Of a stretch of 64,000 bases of DNA, positions 39,363-49,231 are shown in pieces. Both the position numbers and the translations under genes were made by a program. The notes under the pieces were generated by a model. It had not been told where the DNA came from. It ran no database searches and saw only the letters and a program-made list of their open reading frames with translations. The stretch is taken from contig CAWEWZ010000001.1 in the NCBI GenBank assembly GCA_963812885.1, positions 124,001 to 188,000 on the forward strand. Reading direction: 5' to 3'. The stretch is from Bog-756 sp963812885. Lineage in GTDB: Bacteria > Actinomycetota > Acidimicrobiia > Acidimicrobiales > RAAP-2. Each line of letters starts with the position of its first letter. Position 1 is the first letter of the stretch.

Positions 39363-39419
39363 GTTGTGGGTCAGGCCGGTCTTTCCGCTGGTGGCGGGAC
39401 CGGGGGCCGTCGTGGGGGG

Positions 39420-39513
39420 CTTCAAGCGGTAGGGGTCCACCCGCACACCAATCGTCGACCAGTGGGGGAGGCAGTGGCGAGCATGGTGTCGGGTAGACCC
39501 CTACGGTTTGAAG
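39420..39513. repeat. Large imperfect inverted repeat at the 3' end of the second response regulator
   Basis: The 23-base arm at 39420-39442 (starting CTTCAAGCGGTAGGGGTC) matches the reverse complement of 39491-39513 at about 19 of 23 positions, with 48 bases between. The second arm covers the last four codons and stop of the response regulator gene. It could be a terminator or mRNA 3'-end structure, or the trace of a small inverted duplication. Confidence 0.5.
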
Positions 39514-40248
39514 CGGTATCCGATCCCGCGCACGGTCAGGACGTGCCGGGGTTCGGCCGGGTTGGGCTCGATCTTCTTCCGCAGTCGTTTGACGTGGGTG
39601 TCGAGGGTGCGGCTGTCCCCCATCTTGCGGTCCCGCCAGATCCGTTCCATGCACTTCTGGCGGGTGACCACGTGACCGGCCTCCGACACCAGCAGGGCCA
39701 GGAGGTCGAACTCCTTGCGGGACAGGTCCACCGGCCTTGCCCCTGACCACCGCCTCCCGCAGGGCGATGTCGATGCAGACGGGACCGAGCGTGTAGACGC
39801 CGTCGGGCTGGGAGGCGGCCACGGGGAGGGGCTGGCGGCCGATTCGTCGCAGGACGGCCCGGATCCGGGCGGTCAGCTCACGCGGACGCGGAGGCTTGGT
39901 GATGTGGTCGGCGGCGCCGGCTTCGAGGGCCAGAACGGCGTCGAGCTCGTCGTTCCGGGAGGTGACCATGATGACCGGGACCGGGGACATGGTGGCGATG
40001 CGGCGGAAGACGGCGAGGCCCTGTGAATCGGCCAGTTGCATGTCCAGCAGGATGAGCGACGGCGAGGCCGAGGCCACCAGGGCCACCCCTTCGTCGCCAT
40101 CGGTCGCGGTGACCACGTCGAACCCCTCCACCGACAGGGTGGCGGCCAGCGAGTCGCGGGACTGGGTGTCGTCGTCGATGATGAGGATGGTCGGGTGCCC
40201 GAGCGGCGGGAGCACCGGATCGTCGACTTCGCGGAACGCCAAGGTCAT
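39501..40248 (-). CDS. Second OmpR-family response regulator (one frameshift)
   Basis: About 248 residues after removing one base near 39,733. Receiver: ILIIDDDTQSRDSLAATLS, phospho-Asp in LILLDMQLADSQG, TSRNDELDAVLAL, Lys in HITKPPRPREL. Winged helix: DLSRKEFDLLALLVSEAG, DTHVKRLRKKIEPN, VRGIGYRFKP. The insertion between GKA and VDLSRKEF is fixed exactly because both halves are strongly conserved. It lies in tandem with the pst-linked regulator on the same strand, with no kinase in the window; the two are paralogues of about one third identity by eye. Confidence 0.88.
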
Positions 40249-40658
40249 CGTGGACCGGCGGCGTTCCGGGGCCGGGCGCAGACCCACGTGCCGGTGTCGG
40301 GGTGACTCCGCCGTGAGGCGGCACGGCTGCGGGAGTGCCTCACCATCAGCGGTGCGCTCATTGCTGTGAGAGGCGGGGGAGGCCACGCCCCCGGACGGAG
40401 CGGACCCGACGGCGTGCTCGTCGCGGCCGCCCCGACAGGAGCGGGGATGAACGCTGGCACCGGGTGTCGTGGTTTGCTGCCATCGCTTCCCACCCTAAGA
40501 AGTCCAGGTGAACGTGACGCAACCTTCATGTCACTGAAAGATGAATGGTGGGTAATCTTCTGCTGCCGGCCCGAGTACCCGGGCCGATCCGCCCGACCGG
40601 CGAAGACCCGAGTACGGCATCAGAGCATCCAGAAGCCAACCATCGTGAACGGGACGAC
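40249..40658. other. Divergent intergenic region between response regulator and pgi
   Basis: 410 bases without a credible gene. On the minus strand GTTCACC at 40513-40507 is preceded by GGTTGCGTCAC in the 11-base register, a possible degenerate PHO box for the second regulator. An AT-richer patch at about 40,525-40,560 (ATGTCACTGAAAGATGAAT) is the most promoter-like part. Confidence 0.4.
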
Positions 40659-42314
40659 ATGAACGAGACGGACAAGGTTGTGGATGTGCCGGCCACCGAG
40701 GAGTGGCGGCGGCTCTCGGACCGGTTCGAGACGATCCGCCACCGCCACCTGCGCGAGCTGTTCGCCGACGATCCCGATCGTGGGACCCGGATGGTCGTGA
40801 CGGCCGCCGACCTCACGCTCGATTTCTCCAAGCACCGGGTCGACGACGGGGCGGTGTCGGCGCTGATCGAAGTGGCCCGGAAGGCCGGTGTCGAGGAACG
40901 GCGTGACGCCATGTTCGCCGGGCGCCGCATCAACACCACCGAGGACCGGGCCGTCCTCCACGTGGCCCTGCGGATGCCCCGCAGCCAGCATCTCGAAGTC
41001 GACGGACGCGACGTGGTGGCCGACGTGCACCAGGTGCTCGATCGAATGGGTGCGGTGGCCACCTCCATCCGTTCGGGCGAGTGGACCGGTCATACCGGCA
41101 AACGGATCACCACCGTGGTCAACATCGGCATCGGGGGCTCCGATCTCGGGCCGGCCATGGCCTACCAGGCGTTGCTCGACTACGCCGCGCCGGACATCCG
41201 ATGCCGGTTCGTGTCGAACATCGACCCGATCGACCTGTACGACAAGACCCACGACCTCGATCCGGCGGAGACCCTGTTCGTGGTGTGCTCGAAGACGTTC
41301 ACCACACTGGAGACCCTGACCAACGCGGCGGCCGCCCGCCAGTGGCTGCTCGACGGGCTCGGGGGCGGTGACGGGGCCGTGGCCCGCCATTTCGTCGCCG
41401 TGTCCACCAATGCTGAGGCGGTCGAGAAGTTCGGCATCGACCCGGCCAACATGTTCGGGTTCTGGGACTGGGTCGGTGGTCGCTACTCGTACGACTCGGC
41501 CATCGGCTTCTCGCTCATGGTGGCCATCGGCCCGGAGGCGTTTGCCGACATGCTGGCCGGCTTCCACGCCGTCGACCAGCACTTCGCCGACGCGCCGCTC
41601 GAGGTCAACATGCCGGTCATCCAGGGCATGCTGAACATCTGGTACAACAATTTCTTCGGCGCCCAGACCCACGCCGTGCTTCCCTACAACCAGCGGCTGG
41701 CCCGCTTCCCCGCCTATCTCCAGCAACTGACCATGGAGTCGAACGGCAAGTCGGTGCGGCGTGACGGCTCGCCGGTCTGGGGCCAGACGGGCGAGATCTT
41801 CTGGGGCGAGCCCGGCACCAACGGGCAGCACGCCTTCTACCAGCTCATCCATCAGGGCACCAAGCTCATTCCGGCCGACTTCATCGCCTTCGGGCTCTCG
41901 ACCCACGAGACGGGAGAGCAACACGATCTCCTGATGTCCAACTGCTTCGCCCAGGCCCAGGTGCTGGCCTTCGGGCGCACGGCGGACGAGGTTGCCGCCG
42001 AGGGAACTCCGCCGGCCCTGGTCCCCCACAAGGTGATGCCGGGCAACCACCCGAGCTCGACCATCATGGCGCCCCAGCTCACCCCCTCGGTGCTCGGCCA
42101 GCTGGTCGCCCTCTACGAGCACACCGTGTTCACCGAGGGCGTCGTCTGGGGCATCGACTCGTTCGACCAGTGGGGCGTCGAGCTCGGCAAGGAGATGGCC
42201 AAACAGCTGGCGCCGGCCCTGATCGCCTCCTCGGTCCCCGATCTGACCGGGCAGGACAGCTCCACCGCGGCCCTCGTCCGTCGTTACCGGGCGGTGCGGG
42301 GGCGCCCCGACTGA
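40659..42314 (+). CDS. pgi: Glucose-6-phosphate isomerase
   Basis: 551 residues, intact. It interconverts glucose 6-phosphate and fructose 6-phosphate in glycolysis and gluconeogenesis, and supplies the ino1 substrate pool. Family signatures are VVNIGIGGSDLGPAMAYQAL, FVVCSKTFTTLETLTNA, GRYSYDSAIGFSLMVAIG, QQLTMESNGKSV and the C-terminal GIDSFDQWGVELGKEMA. The ATG at 40659 gives MNETDKVVDV and the usual length; the frame is open about 110 bases further upstream. Confidence 0.97.
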   Translation: MNETDKVVDVPATEEWRRLSDRFETIRHRHLRELFADDPDRGTRMVVTAADLTLDFSKHRVDDGAVSALIEVARKAGVEERRDAMFAGRRINTTEDRAVLHVALRMPRSQHLEVDGRDVVADVHQVLDRMGAVATSIRSGEWTGHTGKRITTVVNIGIGGSDLGPAMAYQALLDYAAPDIRCRFVSNIDPIDLYDKTHDLDPAETLFVVCSKTFTTLETLTNAAAARQWLLDGLGGGDGAVARHFVAVSTNAEAVEKFGIDPANMFGFWDWVGGRYSYDSAIGFSLMVAIGPEAFADMLAGFHAVDQHFADAPLEVNMPVIQGMLNIWYNNFFGAQTHAVLPYNQRLARFPAYLQQLTMESNGKSVRRDGSPVWGQTGEIFWGEPGTNGQHAFYQLIHQGTKLIPADFIAFGLSTHETGEQHDLLMSNCFAQAQVLAFGRTADEVAAEGTPPALVPHKVMPGNHPSSTIMAPQLTPSVLGQLVALYEHTVFTEGVVWGIDSFDQWGVELGKEMAKQLAPALIASSVPDLTGQDSSTAALVRRYRAVRGRPD

Positions 42315-42353
42315 ACCGGGTCCCGGTCTCCTGGCCCGCAGCTCGGCCGTCGA

Positions 42354-43302
42354 TCAGGCCGAGGCCAGTTCCTTCCACAGCGAGCGGTAGTTGGGATAGG
42401 TGAGGCCCTCGGTGACGTAGCCGGCCCGGGCCAGTTCGGCGTGGAAGGCGGGGAGGTTGCGGAACGGGATCCCCATGTCCACGTGGTGGGCCAGGTGCCA
42501 GCCCGTGTTGTAGGGGACGAACCAGAACCGGGCCAGCCAGCCCTGGTCCACGTTGTGGGTGGTGACACGCCGGTCGGACCCGGCCTCGAGGCCGCCGTGC
42601 TCGGCGATGGCCCGCAGCCGGTTGATCACCCGCCACTGGGTCATCCACGGCAGCCACCACAGCAGCGGGATAGATCCACCAGCGACCGGTGGCCGCCCAC
42701 ATGATCGCCCACAGGACGACCTGGATGCCGAGAATGGACGCCGCCACCGACCGGGAGGCCTTGGTCTTCAGTGCTTTGAACAGCGGCGTGAAGTTCTTCC
42801 AGCCGGAGATGCCCACCGCGTCACGGACCAGGCGCCGGGCCAGGGTGCGCCGGTCGCAGCGATAGCCGCCGTAGAAGGCGATGTCCGGCTCACGGGGGCC
42901 GAACTCCTCCTTGTGGTGGGCGAAGTGGCCCCGTCGGTAGATCGAGATCGGCGTCCAGGTCGGATAGGCGATGAGCCACGTCCCGACCCAGTCGTTGGCC
43001 CGCTTGTTGGTGAAGAGGAGCTTGTGGGCCGCCTCGTGCATGAGGATGGCGAACCTGGCGTACATCGGGCCCATGAGGATGAAGGCGGCCAGGTAGGCGA
43101 GGGGATTGTCGAGCCACACGGCGCCCCCGATGAGGACGGCCACCCACAACCACACCGACGCCACGGTGACGGCGTTGCGCACGTTGGCGATCCGGCGCAG
43201 ACCCTGGCGCACCTCGGGCCGGGCCATGCCGTTCTCCATGAGCCGGTCGGTGGGGAACACCTCCGGCCTCACCCCGACGTCGGGCACCATGGTGGTCGCC
43301 AT
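42354..43302 (-). CDS. Membrane fatty acid desaturase (one frameshift)
   Basis: About 315 residues after removing one base at about 42,668. The three His boxes of the di-iron membrane desaturase/hydroxylase family are present: HEAAHK at about 88, HFAHH at about 124 and HLAHH near 272, with four hydrophobic helices between them. It introduces a double bond or hydroxyl into an acyl or related lipid. An alternative ATG lies at 43311. It is divergent from a PaaX-like regulator, with about 30 bases between start codons, so shared control is likely. Confidence 0.88.
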
Positions 43303-43332
43303 GTGTGCCATATTACCTATATCAGTCAAGTG

Positions 43333-44083
43333 ATGCAAGACAGTAATAGACCGCTGACCGCCCGGTCGGTGCTGGCCAGCGCCCTGCTGGGCGAGGACCC
43401 GCCTGAGCTCCCGGTGGCCCATCTGGTCGATCTGGCCGGACTGTTCGGGATCAGCGACAACCGGGCCCGGGTGGCCCTGAGCCGGATGGTCGCCGCCGGC
43501 GAGGCGACCACGGACGGCGCCGGGCGGTACCGGTTGGCCGGGCACCTGCTCGACCGCCTCGGTCGTCAGACCGGCAGCAGGAGGGGGAGCACCCGGCCGT
43601 GGCCGGGTACGTGGCGCCTGGTGGTGGTGACCACGTCGGGCCGGTCGGCCGACGAGCGGCTGGCCCGCCGACGCCGGCTCGCCCTGGCCCGGCTGGCCGA
43701 GCAACGCGAAGGGGTCTGGCTGCGGCCCGACAACCTCGACCTGGTCCCCGATCCGGCTGACGATCCCGATGTGACGGTGTTCACGGCCACCCCGGACGGC
43801 GACCCGGTGGCGATGGCCGTCGGACCTCTGGGATCTGCAGGGGTGGGCCGTGCGGGCCCGGGACCTGCTCGGCCGGCTCGAGCACCTGCCGCCCACCGAC
43901 CCGGCCCTGCTCGCCCCCGGCTTCGAGCTGTCCGCCGCCGTGCTCCGCCATCTCCAGGCCGACCCCCTCCTGCCCGCCGACCTCCTGCCCGGCGACTGGC
44001 CCGGACCCGGGCTGCGGAACGCCTACGACGCCTGGGACCGCCGCTACCGGCAGGTGCTCCGGGCCTGGGGCCGGTCCTCCTGA
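43333..44083 (+). CDS. PaaX-family transcriptional regulator (one frameshift)
   Basis: About 249 residues after removing one base at about 43,822. The N-terminal winged HTH reads PVAHLVDLAGLFGISDNRAR, then VALSRMVAAGEAT, as in PaaX. The C-terminal part (GWAVRARDLLGRLEHLPPTD, then AYDAWDRRYRQVLRAW) fits the PaaX C-terminal domain. PaaX repressors usually sense aryl-CoA compounds; here the divergent target is a desaturase, so an acyl-CoA effector is possible. The intergenic strip holds ATTAC...GTAAT arms but no long dyad. Confidence 0.82.
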
Positions 44084-44201
44084 CACCGCGTCGGCCCGAC
44101 GGGCCGTCGTATCATCTCGGCACGTCGGAGGTCGGGCGGTCTACCCGTGACTGCGCCCGGCCGGCGTCCCGCCCAGCCGATCCGTCCCCCTCGGAGGCAC
44201 G

Positions 44202-45056
44202 ATGACCGAAGCGAACCACGAGGCCCCGTTCACCGGTCGGGTGGCGGTGATCACCGGTGGGGCCCGCGGGCAGGGGCGGAGCCACGCCGTCGAGCTGGCC
44301 CGGCTGGGCGCCGACATCGCCGTGAGCGACCTCTGCCACGACCTGGACAGCATCGGCTATCCGCTGGGCACCGAGGACGATCTGGCCGAGACCGTGCGCC
44401 TGGTCGAAGCCCATGGCCGCCGGTGCTTCTCGTCGGTGGTCGACGTACGCGACCTCGACGCCACCCTGGCCTTCGTCGACGGGGCCGCGGCCTCCCTGGG
44501 CTCGGTCGACATCCTGGTGGCCAACGCCGGGGTCTCCTCGCTGGGCTCGATCTTCACCTCCGGGGCCGCCGAGTGGCACGAGACCATCGACACCAATCTC
44601 ACCGGTGTGTTCAACGCCATGCGGGCGGCGGCCCCGCACATGCGCGCCCGACGCTGGGGCCGGATGATCGGGATCTCCTCGATGATGGGCCGGACCGCGC
44701 AGGGCGGGATCCCCGCCTATGTGGCGTCGAAGTGGGGGGTGATCGGGCTGTGCAAGTCGGTGGCCCTCGAGATGGCGCGGTTCGGGGTGACCGTCAACGC
44801 CATCGCCCCCGGGAACGTCTCCACCCCGATGATCCACAACGAGACCCTCTACCGGGTGGCGCGGCCCGATCTCGAGCACCCGACCGCCGACGACGTCGCC
44901 CCGGCCATGGCCGCGCTCCACGTCCAGCCCGTCCCGTGGCTGGAGCCCGAGGAGATCACCGCCGCCGTGGTCTACCTGGCGTCCGAGGCCGGCCGCCACA
45001 TCACCGGCTCGGTCATCGACATCGACGCCGGCGCCTCGGCCAAGTTCACCGGCTGA
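44202..45056 (+). CDS. Mycofactocin-coupled SDR-family oxidoreductase
   Basis: 284 residues, intact. The start VAVITGGARGQGRSHAVELA and the insert SDLCHDLDSIGYPLGTEDDL, then AETVRLVEA, are the marks of the TIGR03971-type SDRs whose tightly held NAD is recycled by the peptide redox cofactor mycofactocin. The active site is YVASK, and the end DIDAGASAKFTG is also typical. Substrates are usually alcohols or sterol-like compounds. It lies before the first arylsulfatase (convergent) and may act on the alcohol released. Confidence 0.9.
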   Translation: MTEANHEAPFTGRVAVITGGARGQGRSHAVELARLGADIAVSDLCHDLDSIGYPLGTEDDLAETVRLVEAHGRRCFSSVVDVRDLDATLAFVDGAAASLGSVDILVANAGVSSLGSIFTSGAAEWHETIDTNLTGVFNAMRAAAPHMRARRWGRMIGISSMMGRTAQGGIPAYVASKWGVIGLCKSVALEMARFGVTVNAIAPGNVSTPMIHNETLYRVARPDLEHPTADDVAPAMAALHVQPVPWLEPEEITAAVVYLASEAGRHITGSVIDIDAGASAKFTG

Positions 45057-45070
45057 TTCGGTTCCCCCGC

Positions 45071-47354
45071 CTACTGGCGGGACATGGCCGCCCGCTGGTC
45101 GGCCTCCGCCCCGGCGTCCCGGTCCGCCGATGCCTGCCGGACCAGGCTGACGTCGAGTCGCCGGAGCCGGCCCTCGAACGGGAAATGGCCGGAGTAGCGC
45201 TCGCTCACCGGCGAGCCGTGGTCGTAGCCGATGCTCGGGCCCACACTGGAGATCATGGTCATGACGAACGGGACGTCGAGGTCTCCGCACGGGCGGCCGT
45301 CGATGAGGAGCGTCGCCGAGCCGCTCTTCCCCGTCCGGCGGAATCGCACCCCGACCACCGAAGGCCCCACCGGGACGTCGACCTCGGACTCCACCACGTG
45401 GTGGTCCCCGAAGCAGTTGTAGTCGAAGACCAGCCGGCCGTCCTGGACGAAAAGGCTCAGTCCCGAGTTCTCGGTTCCGGTGGCATAGAGCACCCCGGCG
45501 CCCCCCTCCGGCCGCTCGATGGTGGCCGCCATGTCCCAGCCCCGCCCGCCGAGCGCCGGGGCCACCTGTCCGGGCAGCGGTGACATGGGCGGGAAGTAGG
45601 AGTAGCTCCGGTTGGTGGGGTGGGCTGATCGGTCGCGGTAGCGGGTGAAGAACAGCTCGATGGTCCGGTCGTCGAGGGGAAGCACCCCCTGCTCCTCGGC
45701 CTCGGCCCACCACAGGTCGACCAGCTCCGCCACCTTGTCGGGCATCGCCGCGGCCAGGTTGTGGCACTCGGATCGGTCCTCGGCCAGATGGTAGAGCTCC
45801 CAGTCGTCGTCCTCGAAGGGCACGCCCGGCTGATGGCGGGTGACCGCCTTCCACCCGTCGGCGTAGATGGCCCGGTGGCCCATCATCTCGTAGTACTGGA
45901 CCTGCTTCCGGCTCGGATCGGTCGGGGGCGTCGAAGGAGTAGCGCATGGACACGCCCGAGACGGGGAGCTGCTCGAGTCCGCGGTAGACGGACGGGGCCT
46001 CGATGCCGAGGGTCTCGTAGATGGTGGGGGCGATGTCGTTCACGTGGTGGAACTGGTCGCGGAGCTCTCCCCGGGCCTCGATTCCGTCGGGCCAGTGCAC
46101 GATGAGCGGGACGTGGACGCCGCCTTCATGGGTGTTCTGCTTGTACCACTTGAACGGCGTGTTGCCGGCCTGGGCCCAGCCCCACGGGTAGTTGGCGTGG
46201 CTGTGGGGCCCGCCGATGTCGTCGATCCGGGCGACGGCCTCGTCGGGCGTCTCGATCAGGAAGTTGAAGTACTTCATCTCGTGCATGACTCCGAACGGCC
46301 CGCCCTCCTGGCTGGCCCCGTTGTCCGAGAGCAGGATCACCAGGGTGTTGTCCAGCTGGCCGAGCTGCTCCAGCCCGTCGACCAGCCGGCCGATCTGGGC
46401 GTCGGTGTGTTCGAGGAAGGCGGCGAACGCCTCCTGCAGGCGGGCGGCCAGCCGACGCTGGTTGTCGGGCAGGGTGTCCCACGGCTCGACGCCCGGGTTG
46501 CGCGGCGCGAGATCGGTGTCGGGGGGGAGGAGCCCCATCTCGAGCTGGCGGGCGAACCACCGGTCGCGGGCCACGTCCCACCCGTCGTCGAACCGCCCCC
46601 GGTACTTCTCGAGATAGGAGGCCGGCGCCTGGTGGGGCGCGTGCATGGCGCCGAAGGCCAGGTAGGTGAAGAACGGCCGGTCGGGGCGGATGGACGTGGT
46701 GTCGTGGATGAAGCCCAGGGCGTGGTCGACCAGATCCTCGCTCAGGTGGTACCCCTCGGCGGGAGTGCCCGGCGGCTCGACGCTGTGGTTGTCGTAGACC
46801 AGCTCGGGATAGAACTGGTCGGTCTCGCCCTCGAGGAACCCGTAGTACCGGTCGAACCCGCGCTGGCACGGCCACTGGTCGTAGGGGCCGGCGGCCGACG
46901 CGTTCTCCATGCTGCACAGGTGCCACTTGCCGAGGGCGAAGGTGGCGTAGCCCTTCTCTCTGAGCACCTCGGCCACGGTGGCGGCGTGGTTGGTGATGTG
47001 GCCCCGCATGTGGGGGTAGCCGCTGTCGAAGTTGGAGAGGGACCGCATCCCGACGGTGTGGTGGTTCCGGCCGGTGAGCAGCGACGCCCGGGTCGGGGAG
47101 CACAAGGGGGTGACGTGGAAGTTCGTGTAGCGCAGACCTCCCGCGGCCAGACGGTCGATGTTCGGCGTGGTGAGCTCGGATCCGTAGCAGCCGAAGTGGG
47201 CGAAGCCGGTGTCGTCGAGCAGGATGACCACGACGTTCGGTGCCGCGTCGCCCGGATGCGCGGGGGTGGGCCACCACGGTGTGGACTCCGCCTCGGTGCG
47301 GTTGATCACCCCTTCGAACTCGTCGGAGGGAGCGCGCGGACGAGATGGAGGCAT
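45071..47354 (-). CDS. Arylsulfatase with C-terminal beta-sandwich domain, copy 1 (one frameshift)
   Basis: About 760 residues after removing one base at about 45,931. The sulfatase signature CSPTRASLLTGRNHH at about residue 85 contains the Cys that is converted to formylglycine; metal ligands include LLDDTGFAHFG and LLSDNGAS, with GKWHL also present. After about residue 560 a second domain (DMAATIERPEGGAGVLYATG ... DVPVGPSVVGVRFRRTGKSG) looks like a lectin-type sandwich. No signal peptide is seen. It hydrolyses a sulfate ester of unknown alcohol or phenol. It is a paralogue of the gene at 59167, with the same two-domain layout. Confidence 0.9.
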
Positions 47355-47405
47355 CGGGCGTGACGATACCGACGCGGGGCCACCGTGTCCATACGCTGAC
47401 CCCGG

Positions 47406-47826
47406 TCAGCGCCCGAGCGGTTCGGCAGCGGTAGATTCGTCCAGCGCGGCGTGCAGCGCCGTGGTCCCGGCCTTGGGGGCGCCGAAGATGAAGAATTCGG
47501 GCAGGGCCACGTCTGCCTCCCCGGTCACCGGGAGGGCGTGGTCTCTCGAGCCGTCCCGCCAGGCTGGCACCGGACCTTGCCGCGCCGCCCGCTGCTTCCG
47601 GCTGGCCCACGATGACGGCGCCGGCGAGCGCCGACGCCAGGGCGAGATCCGCCACTCCGAACGCGTCCCTGCCCACGAAGCCGGTGGAGGACAGCAGCAC
47701 GATGCCCGATGCCATGACCGCCAAGGTGGCGAGCAGGACCAACCGTTGCGAGACCGGATCGGCACCTGGGCTCCCCGGGTCGGGCCACGAGGCGAGTGGC
47801 TCATGCAAGACCACCGCGGCCCTCAC
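47406..47826 (-). pseudogene. Degraded membrane-protein/sulfotransferase remnant
   Basis: Two gene-like pieces in different frames. The first, about 60 codons, has two hydrophobic helices (LVLLATLAVMASGIVLLSS, and DLALASALAGAVIVG). The second reads PEFFIFGAPKAGTTALHAAL, the PAPS-binding P-loop that opens sulfotransferases, but it stops after only about 15 further residues. No downstream sulfotransferase core exists before the arylsulfatase start at 47354. Best read as a truncated remnant of a rearranged locus; a very short real gene is possible but unlikely. Confidence 0.5.
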
Positions 47827-48341
47827 CGAAGCCGAAGACCAGCCGAGTCACGGTGGGAAGGCGCCAACCATGTGTCGCCTCGATGGAGACCGCCGCCAGC
47901 AGGGCCCCCCGGCGGGTTGGCGGGCGACCGGCCGGCGGACGGTCCGGCGACGGTCGGCGCGCTCGGCCGGCGTGGCCACCGTGCCGACCTCGACGACCGG
48001 CAGGGATCGACGGGTGCGCCGCGGGTCGGTCGAGGAGGAGGGTGGAGGTGTGCTCGGACGGATGGGGCATGGGACTCCGAGCTGTCTCTATAAATACAAT
48101 GGGTTTAGTCGAGATTATCCTCCGGTCCGGACCCGCGTCAACAACCCCGGTCCGCGCCGGGCCGGTCGGGTACGGTCCGATGGTCGGAAGACGGCCGTTT
48201 GACCAGCCTGGTTGGCGCCCGCCAATCGCTGTCGCTACTCTCCCCGCCCGGCGGCCCCGTCGAGTAGGGTTCCGCCGCCCGGCTCCGGGGCCGCCATCAT
48301 CGGTCCCGGGCGGGACGGTGATCCGACGAAGGGACGGGGTC
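47827..48341. other. Non-coding stretch with an AT-rich promoter-like patch
   Basis: About 515 bases without a recognisable gene. A conspicuous AT-rich element, TATAAATACAAT at 48089-48100, stands out from the surrounding G+C-rich sequence and looks like a -10 region reading toward the SDR gene that starts at 48342. No repeat ends or integrase were seen. Confidence 0.4.
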
Positions 48342-49182
48342 ATGACGGACGTGCCGGTGGCCCTGGTCACGGGAGCCAGCCGAGGGATCGGCAAGGCCAT
48401 CGCCGTCCACCTGGCCCGGGCCGGCTACGACGTGGCCATCGGGGCCCGGACGGTGCACGAGGGAGAAGCGCGGGAGCACTCGTCCACCGTGGCCCGTTCG
48501 AACACGAGGCCGCTGCCCGGGTCGCTCGATTCGACGGGAAGGCTGATCGAGGAAGCAGGTACCAGGGCGCTGCCCGTCTACCTCGATCTGCTCGACCGGC
48601 CAACGCTCACCGCCGTGGTGGCGAACGGTCATCGAGGAGTGGGGGCGGATCGATGTGCTGGTCAACAACGGCCGGTACGTCGGGCCCGGCCACATGGACC
48701 AGGTCCTCGACACCCCGGTCGAGCTGCTCGACCGCCATCTGGAGGCCAACGTGATGGCGCCGGTCATCCTGGCCAAGCTGGTCCTCCCCCAGATGGTGGA
48801 GCGGGGCGACGGTGTGGTCATCAACCTGGCCTCGAGCTCGGGGACGATGGACCCGCCTTCCCCGGCCGGGGAGGGGGGCTGGGGACTGGGGTACGGCATG
48901 TCCAAAGGGGCGCTGCACCGGGTTGCCGGCATCCTCGCCCTGGAGCTCGGAGGGCGCGGCATCCGTTCGTACAATCTGAGTCCCGGGTTCATCGCCACCG
49001 AACGCATTGCCATCGACATGGCCGAGTTCGGGTTCGACGCCCGGGCCGGCGCCCCACCCGATGTGGTCGGGGCGGTGGCCGCCTGGCTGGCCACCGCCCC
49101 CGAGGCCCGGTCGCGCAACGGGGAGTGGATCGAGGCCCAGGTCGTCTGCCGCGACTTCGGCCTTCTCCCCGGGTGGCCGTAG
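48342..49182 (+). CDS. Short-chain dehydrogenase/reductase (one frameshift)
   Basis: About 279 residues after removing one base at 48627-48628. NAD(P) motif VTGASRGIGKAIAVHLA, NAG-equivalent VLVNNGRYVGPG, catalytic Ser in INLASSSG and YGMSKGALHR. A Gly/Pro-rich insert (DPPSPAGEGGWGLG) separates the catalytic Ser from the Tyr, longer than usual. Substrate unknown. A TetR regulator gene follows 49 bases downstream on the same strand. Confidence 0.8.
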
Positions 49183-49231
49183 GAGGAGTCCGGACGGCGT
49201 CGCCCACCGGCACCGCTACTCTCAGCGAGGG

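Noticed and set aside
46044..47363. Long plus-strand frame opposite the first arylsulfatase
   Set aside because: The arylsulfatase on the minus strand has the full active site; the plus frame has no recognisable motif.
47355..48341. Search for a mobile element or island boundary in the gene-poor kilobase
   Set aside because: No transposase, integrase, tRNA end or flanking repeats were seen; only a truncated sulfotransferase opening and a promoter-like patch.
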